Source: Nageia nagi (lineage: Eukaryota; Pinophyta). Taken from it: DNA of 64,000 nucleotides. The translations under genes and the position numbers were made by a program. Shown here in pieces: positions 57,876 through 64,000 of the stretch. Within the stretch, counting starts at the first letter, position 1; every line of letters begins with the position of its first letter. The notes under the pieces are model-generated. The model saw only the letters and a program-made list of their open reading frames with translations, searched no databases and had not been told where the DNA came from. Where the stretch lies: NCBI GenBank assembly GCA_050084985.1, contig JBITNC010000001.1, positions 41,788,001-41,852,000 on the forward strand, given 5' to 3'.

Positions 57876-57890
57876 TTTTGCCCCTTTTTG
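57876..57890 (-). promoter_or_regulatory. Element C polypurine tract
   Basis: On the minus strand CAAAAAGGGGCAAAA directly precedes TGTAGACACC, matching the PPT and LTR junction of element D. Confidence 0.8.
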
Positions 57891-58039
57891 AATTATCAAC
57901 CGAAAATGCAGTTGATAATTTCAAAAATATAGAATGAGAAGCTTTGTCGCTTGATTATTTATTGTTGCTTTTTTATGATATAAGTTTTGACTCAATTTCT
58001 TAAATGAATCAAAATTTTGATCAAATTATGATAAAATGT

Positions 58040-60220
58040 GTTTTCATTTTACATTTGATGTAGTTTTGAAAACAAATTTGAATATACTTCAGAAGTGACT
58101 GTTTTCGGTATGACAATGTGTTGAGCTTGTGTGACAGTTGCATGACATTTCTATTATGTCGTTCTGCATGTCTAAGCACACATGTACCGTATAAGTCCTC
58201 TTTAGTATATGAGTTTGATGGTGTTGTCCTTTGTCCCGACAATGGGGTTTCAAGATGATCTCCTGTAACAATGATACATCACATTTTATCTCCTTTGATA
58301 TTTGTAAATGTTAATGATATTTTAAGAAATATCATCAAAATCTTTTTTCGTATAAAGCTTAAGATCTTTTGGTAGGATATAATTATAGCTTCTCTAAATC
58401 AAAACTTATTATTTATACATATTTCCTCATCCGATGTTGTCATGAGGATAGCCCTTGCCATGGATGAATATGATTTTTTAACTTTTGCAATTGATACATT
58501 TTGAAAATGATATTGTAATACATCAAAACTACACTTGTGTCAATCTCCATACTGTGTGCTGTTTATGGTAGTTGCATGACAAGACTCTAGTTTGTCTCTG
58601 CATACCGAAGCGAGTATGTGATGGTAAGCTTATTTGATGTATACAATTTTGAGATAGTGATGTTGTATATCAAAACTTCACTTGTCTTTATCCCCATACT
58701 GTGTGCTGTTTATGGCAGTTGCGTGACAAGACTCTAGTTTGTCTTTGCATGCCGAAGCGAGTATGTGATAGGAAGCTTGTTTTGTATATACAAGTCATCT
58801 TTCATTTTTCTCTGCTTTTGACCCAGCAGAATGGGTTTCGTGATGATCTTTTGCATAAGTCTTTTAGAATCATATTGAGCATAAACATCTTATTTTAGGT
58901 TATAGGCAATCTTAATTACCTTAACCGTGAGTAGACATATAACTTTTGATTTTGTAATTAACAATGTTTTGGTTACATTTTAAAAGAGATGTCGCCATGG
59001 TCTTACTATGTGATCGTAGGCTTACTTTGATTGTGGTGCTTTTCTTAGCATTATGACCCCTTTTGAACTAACTAATGATGTCAGTGACGATGATGATAGA
59101 CTGTTCAAAAAACTAATACATATTAGCTAGTGAACAAGCAAGATGAATGTACGAATGATTCTAACCTTATTGTTTCAATCATTTATAGGTGAATATAAGA
59201 TTTGATTTTAGGTCATAGGAAGTTGTATTTATCCCAGTTATCCAAGTATGATTTCTTGAGCTTTGCAATTGAAGTATTTTGAACACACATTGGTTGTACA
59301 CCAAATAGGTACTAAAGGCTTGTTTCCATATATCATTACATGGGTGTCTCGTGTTTATCCCAAGGAAACGTATGGAGCCGAGTCAGGTATATGACATGAA
59401 GTCCCCTTTGTGTGCACTGATTTGAATTTTGATTATTATGTTATTACTCTAGAAGAATAGGTTTTACAAAAATCATTGGAATCATGTTTTTTGATGACTA
59501 GGGTTTCCTGAATACGTATAATAATAAGTGATGACTAAACATGCATAACATGACATATGATTTGAACTAGCAAGTTAGTGATTCATTGTAAGATCATAAA
59601 CAATAAATGGTGTTCATCCTATCAAGGATTCATGATAAAATTATTTATGATCGAGTTCGCATGTTTATTTGGTTATCTTTTTTTTTTTTTAATGGCATGA
59701 TGTGGTGAGCAAACATAGTCATGTATCTTAAGAAGATACAAATAAACTAATATGTTATCATTGTAGACTTATACAAATACCACTAGACTCATAAGTAGGT
59801 GATAATATACTTGAGGTTGGTAAGTGGTTAAGTCAAGACTCGTACACTTGAGTTTATCAACTTATGTATGAATATTTTAAATCTTGATTTTGTTGGTTGA
59901 TGGTAGAGGCAAATGATTTGCTTTGGGTCGTGGACAATCATAGTTGCCCCAAATTATGATCAAACATAAACTTTTTGAATTTTCGTAATCAAAGTATTTT
60001 GAAAACAAGTTCTACACCTTACTAGGTACTCATGCTTGCCTACATATGCTATTTCATGGAACACTTTATTCCATAGGCTCCTTGCCATTAGCATGTATGT
60101 GACATGGAGTCTTTTCAAAGTAGATAACATTTTAATGTTTGATAATTCTACTATTTGCCCCAGCAGAATGGGTTTCATTATCATTTCTTGCAAAAATCAT
60201 TATCAAAGATTTTGGGATGG
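58040..60220 (-). repeat. Degenerate tandem array of about 600-700 bp units in the C 3' region
   Basis: A marker of form TTTGCCCCAGCAGAATGGGT with following TTC-TGATGATC occurs near 58235, 58820, 59445 and 60155 (spacings about 585, 625 and 710). Each is preceded by a GTATGTGACATGGAGTC-like block. Copies are strongly diverged. Confidence 0.65.
58517..58800 (-). repeat. 147-bp near-identical tandem duplication
   Basis: ATACTGTGTGCTG at 58549 and 58696. Both copies share GACAAGACTCTAGTTTGTCT and CCGAAGCGAGTATGTGAT. Much more alike than the surrounding array, so a later event. Confidence 0.85.
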
Positions 60221-60521
60221 AATTGTTTATAATTTGATATCATCAAAGATTCATGATGAGGAATATAACGATAACAATTATCCCATTAAAGACGTATGGG
60301 ATTATCATTGTATTTTTATTTTTTAAATGTTGATTTTGATATTATTAAATATTTTCAAATTTAAGGATAATGATTTGAAAAATTGCAGTATTAGATTGTA
60401 TCATTTATCAAACTTGGCTACTAATACTTTTTATTTTATGATAACATGTGCAAAGGATATGGAACAAGATGTAGCACACATTCAATTTATGGGTAGATGA
60501 TAATGAACGGAAAGGGGAGAA

Positions 60522-60900
60522 GAACATCGACTTCCAATTCAAAGGGAAGAGCAATTTCTTACTCTCGATCCCAAGGAATGATGGAAGCTATTAAATTTAA
60601 CGATGTTCTAGGGGGTTGAAATGGGTGGGATATGCTAGGCAAGGAACATTGACTTCCAATTCAGTGGGAAGAACAATTTCTTATTCTTGATCCCAAAGAA
60701 TAATGGAAGCTATAAAATTTAACAATGTTCTAGGGTTGACTTTTATCAATCTACTAAGGACAATTTCTTGCTTAAACTTGTAGATAAGAATAGAAACAAA
60801 AGGTTTTAACAACAACAATGTTGACTTCCATATTAATGGGGAGAGCAATTACTCGCTCTTTTTCTCAAATAATATGGAAGCACCTCCAATTCAATAATCG
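60522..60900 (-). repeat. Three copies of a CTTCCAATTCA...GGAAGC unit
   Basis: Units start at 60522, 60644 and about 60814 with GACTTCCAATTCA, then GGGAAGAGCAATTTCTTACT, CGATCCCAAGGAATGATGGA and AATTTAACGATGTTCTAGGG in the first two. The third is shorter and diverged. Confidence 0.8.
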
Positions 60901-61139
60901 ATAAAGATGGATTAGGAAATATATGGATGTTGGATAATAAAATATGAAAGTTGGTATAGTATAATGTGTATGGGGTGGTGGTGGATGTTAATATGAAAAT
61001 AGTATAACAAATGAATAGACATAGGATGTATTGAGTATTTAGAGAGATAGACTAATCAACTCATCAAGGCATTGATCAATATAAGTGTAATATTAATTAC
61101 TATGTAATAATAAATAGTATGGGATGGAGGTATGGGATG

Positions 61140-62060
61140 ATGAAGAAATGTAATGATCATAATATTCAAGTTGACCATATTAACCAATCACCATTAGATT
61201 TTTCCTTCTTTAAATGATATAAAACAAAGTCATGATGTTCTCAAAATTATCATAGACTCATGTGTGTGCAATGATGTTTATTTCCATCTCTAGACAATCT
61301 CAAACTAAATATCATAAGAGCATAAAATATATAAGCTAGTTCATCCATATGAAACGTATAGAGGTCCATAGGAAAGAAGGTCGCTAACCAATATGGACAT
61401 GTCGCCACTCGTAAGGTATGCCCCATTGCCAGACAGGCGTCCATAGCCCCGATGAGGATTAACCCCTTGATCCTGCTACAACCTTGCTCTACTGCCAGTC
61501 AGGCGTCCATAGCCCCGGTAGAGGATATTGTAATCACCCAAGAATCATTGATATAATGTAGAATTTTTTTTTTTTTTTGTTTTTTTTTTTTTTATAAAAC
61601 TATCAAATGATTCTTGGGTTCGAGATGAAGCGAATAATAGGATGAACATGTAATACTTTCGCTCAAAATCATGCTCTTATAACACCTCATTCTTGACTGT
61701 TTTAAGATTATTTAAATGTGAAGATGTGTATGAGTCCGTAATAACCTTAAGTGTATCATAGTCATGTTTGTTTATCATCCAAAGTTTCAAAAACTTCATG
61801 ATGAAGGTTGGTAAAGTCAATAAGAATATTAATCTCATAAACTATTTCTTTCACAATAAGTATTAAACATATTTGTATAATGGTATGGAAGTGATCATGG
61901 ATGATGTATAGTATATATGCCTTGATGAATCGTTAGAATATAATCTAATACTCAAATATTCCAACATAATGGGGGATGAATATGAGGTGGAAAAAGAGGA
62001 AGACATGGAAATGCAATAAACATATTATAACCTATCAGATATGATCATTTTAATTTTAAT
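61140..62060 (-). repeat. 3'-region block of C, homologous to 13850-15000 of B
   Basis: Less decayed version of the block in B. It also contains an internal duplication, CAGACAGGCGTCCATAGCCCC at about 61431 and CAGTCAGGCGTCCATAGCCCC at about 61496, and a long T run near 61566-61594. Confidence 0.75.
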
Positions 62061-62127
62061 CATATTTTGATGTTTGTGTGATTTCTAAATCATGTTTTGA
62101 TGATTTTTTTTTTTTTTTTTTAATGAT

Positions 62128-62207
62128 GGAGGGCAACTGCCCCAATGTGATCTATGTATAACATAAGGAGATCAAAAGTAATATGGGGGACGACTGCCCC
62201 AATGTGA
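62128..62207. repeat. Pair of 23-bp direct repeats at the gag-pro/3' region junction
   Basis: 62128-62150 and 62185-62207 match at 20 of 23 bases and end in the identical ACTGCCCCAATGTGA. An 18-base T run (62105-62121) lies beside the first. Confidence 0.85.
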
Positions 62208-64000
62208 ACGATGTGAAGGAGATTGAATATCCTTATGCAAATAACACAATTCATCATTGTTTAATTGTGTGGAATGTATGTATGTATTTTGTAGATGATG
62301 TAAATTGTTATCTATCAATAAAGGTATATCTACTTCAAATTGTCTATCATACATCAAATCATGAAGGGCATGATTTAATTGGTGGCAATGTTTAGTATCA
62401 TGCCCAAATTGACGATGATAAACATGATGTCCATACTTATCGTATTTTATTGACTTAGGCTTTAGGTTTTCTTTCATTATATGATCTACCACTCTCTTAG
62501 GTTGTTCCAAAGATTTCATTCCATCGATGTGATCATCTTTGGATTTTAATTCCCATCTCATATCTTTATGATTATGCCCTTGCCTAGCAAAGGTGAATGA
62601 TGACTTCCCCTTTGAATTTTGCATAGGAGGTTTCATTTTCGATGATTTTGTAATATTATAATGTGAGTATGGATTTTCATCTCTTTGTACACAATGGAGT
62701 ACTCCCTCATGAATATATTTTAGACAACCATGAAATGTAGATGGGACACATTCCATTTCTTGAATCCACGGTCTACCTAAACGAATATTATATTGTTCAA
62801 TGTTCCCTTCAATAATATATAATGATGTTTGTATCGTCTTACATCCAATGGTAATGGGTAACACTATTGACCCTATTGTTGAACATAAGGCATTATTAAA
62901 TGCTTTTATTTGCAATGATGGTAAAGAAATATGAGAGAAAGGAAGATTCAATTTGTGATATGCTGATGTAGATATGATATTGACATCTGACCTTTCATCT
63001 ATTAATATCCTCTTAACAATTCTACCATTTACTTTACCGATGACATGGAGAGGTGGATCTAACCCTTGAAGTCCCTCGTTTGATTGTCTCTCATGGTCAT
63101 AAAAAGAAATAATAGGCTGATGTATCAATGGAGGAACTTGCATTTTGTATTTTTGATTATATGATATATCAATTTGTTTTTCTTGTATGTTTTGAGTTCC
63201 AGTATCAACTCCAACTGTTCTTATAATAGGTTGATTACTTGGATTCCAAGTGGGTGTCACTTGACTGTAATTAGGTACAATAGATATTGTATTTACTTGG
63301 TATGAAGGAAGTGAGTCTTGATAATTTTCTAAATTTTGATTTGAAATAGAAGTATGGTCTTCAACTTCCAAGTTATTATCTTTGATTGAATTTTGAGTTC
63401 TATTTCTCAATGCTAGACAATTTTTTGTACTATGACCTCTTTGATGGTGATAATTACAATACTCATTTTTGTTATATTTTTCTTTTCTCATAATTTTTAT
63501 TTCACCATATTCAATTTTGACCTTCTCAATTATAACTGCCTGAGCAATAACTTCTTCGAGAGTATTATATCGTTGGATTTGTAATATACTAGCTATAGGC
63601 CTTAAACAATTTTGACTGAATAATTTAACTAACTCCTCCTGAAGTAAGGTATAGGGCATGCCATAGAGTATATCCCTCCATCATGAAATAAAGTCAACAA
63701 TTGATTCATTCTGAGATTGTTTTAGTTCTACAAGATCTGTAATAGAAGATTCCTCTTTGATATAAATCCTAAAATGTTGTAAGAACAAGTTTGCCAATTG
63801 AGGAAATGAATAAATACTATGTCGTGGCAAATTATTATACCATTCCAAGGCTTGGGCTGCAAGCATCATGGGGAACAAACGTAGCATCAAGACCTCATCA
63901 TTAGAAATTAGGTAATTTGAAAACTTAAACCACCTTAAATGTTCCTTAGGATCCCTATGTCCTGTAAAAGGAATTATCTTAGGCATTTCAAAGTTGTAAG
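62172..64000 (-). pseudogene. Element C gag-protease
   Basis: One frame from the window edge to TGA 62172-62174, broken by a single TGA at 63681-63683 (probably CGA, giving FISRW). Gag: KIIPFTGHRDPKEHLRWFKF, ALEWYNNLPRHSI and FLQHF are capsid blocks. A CHHC knuckle CNYHHQRGHSTKNC lies at 63458-63417. Protease: KRILIDERSDVNIIS (active site at 62999-62988, D-E-R instead of the usual D-x-G), AFNNALCS, LPITIG and LGRPWI. After the protease comes a second knuckle-like motif HVYHRQFGHDTKHC (62426-62385), with its first Cys replaced by His, then HALHDLMYDRQFEVD. The apparent start at 63986 is internal; the gag frame continues out of the window. Confidence 0.85.

Larger units (their letters stand above)
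57050..64000 (-). mobile_element. Element C: Tat-like element, pol deleted, extends past window
   Basis: Right to left: gag and protease in one frame (64000-62172), a junction with short direct repeats and a T/A run near 62.1-62.2 kb, a long 3' region with tandem repeats, the polypurine tract and a 3' LTR. RT, RNase H and integrase are missing. The family is the same as or sister to B. The near-open frame and retained CpGs suggest it is the youngest element here. The 5' LTR is outside the window. Confidence 0.8.

Overview
The window looks like a block of old repetitive DNA from a land plant with a large genome. It is strongly AT-rich and CpG-poor, every recognisable coding remnant belongs to a plant-type transposable element (Ty3/gypsy Tat-like and chromovirus lineages, Ty1/copia, CACTA/En-Spm), and I see no convincing host gene. 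A gymnosperm or another seed plant that keeps very old retrotransposons would fit, but the sequence alone does not fix the species.

Layout. 1-8.6 kb: element A (+), a Tat-like Ty3 element with an extra RNase H upstream of reverse transcriptase, pol, an unusual 1,172-codon sense ORF after pol, and a 328-bp tandem duplication near its 3' end. 9.05-13.1 kb: a 5'-truncated copia element (+), repeated copia 3' ends, a 183-bp tandem repeat and an LTR-like segment with a hairpin. 13.85-24.6 kb: element B (-), a heavily decayed Tat-like element with gag, PR, RT, RNase H, second RNase H, INT and a long 3' region. 24.73-30.88 kb: element E (+), a complete but dead chromovirus with two LTRs, an initiator-Met tRNA primer site and a chromodomain-like C-terminus. 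It may sit nested in the 5' part of B. 31-36.2 kb: repeats and minisatellites. 36.4-38.8 kb: a CACTA transposase remnant (+). 39.5-40.2 kb: a gypsy PR/RT fragment (-). 42.6-51.9 kb: element D (+), a deletion derivative with two 1.6-kb LTRs and a likely 5-bp target duplication. In it the 5' LTR joins directly to integrase, and a mobile-domain-like ORF lies antisense in the long 3' region. 52.9-54.2 kb: a Tat-like integrase fragment F (-). 54.3-57 kb: dispersed repeats and an unidentified decayed frame. 57.05-64 kb: element C (-), the youngest-looking element. It has a CpG-retaining LTR with a perfect palindrome, a 3' region of degenerate tandem repeats, and a gag-protease frame joined to that region with pol missing.

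How the parts relate. B and C share protease, gag and 3'-region sequence, so they are the same family or sister families. D is a different Tat-like family with the same gene plan. The elements show several routes of decay: nonsense changes concentrated at CAG and CGA codons (A), internal deletion (C, D), truncation (copia, H, F) and nesting (E). Boundaries described as approximate were judged by eye. Clade names rest on motif recognition, not on database searches.
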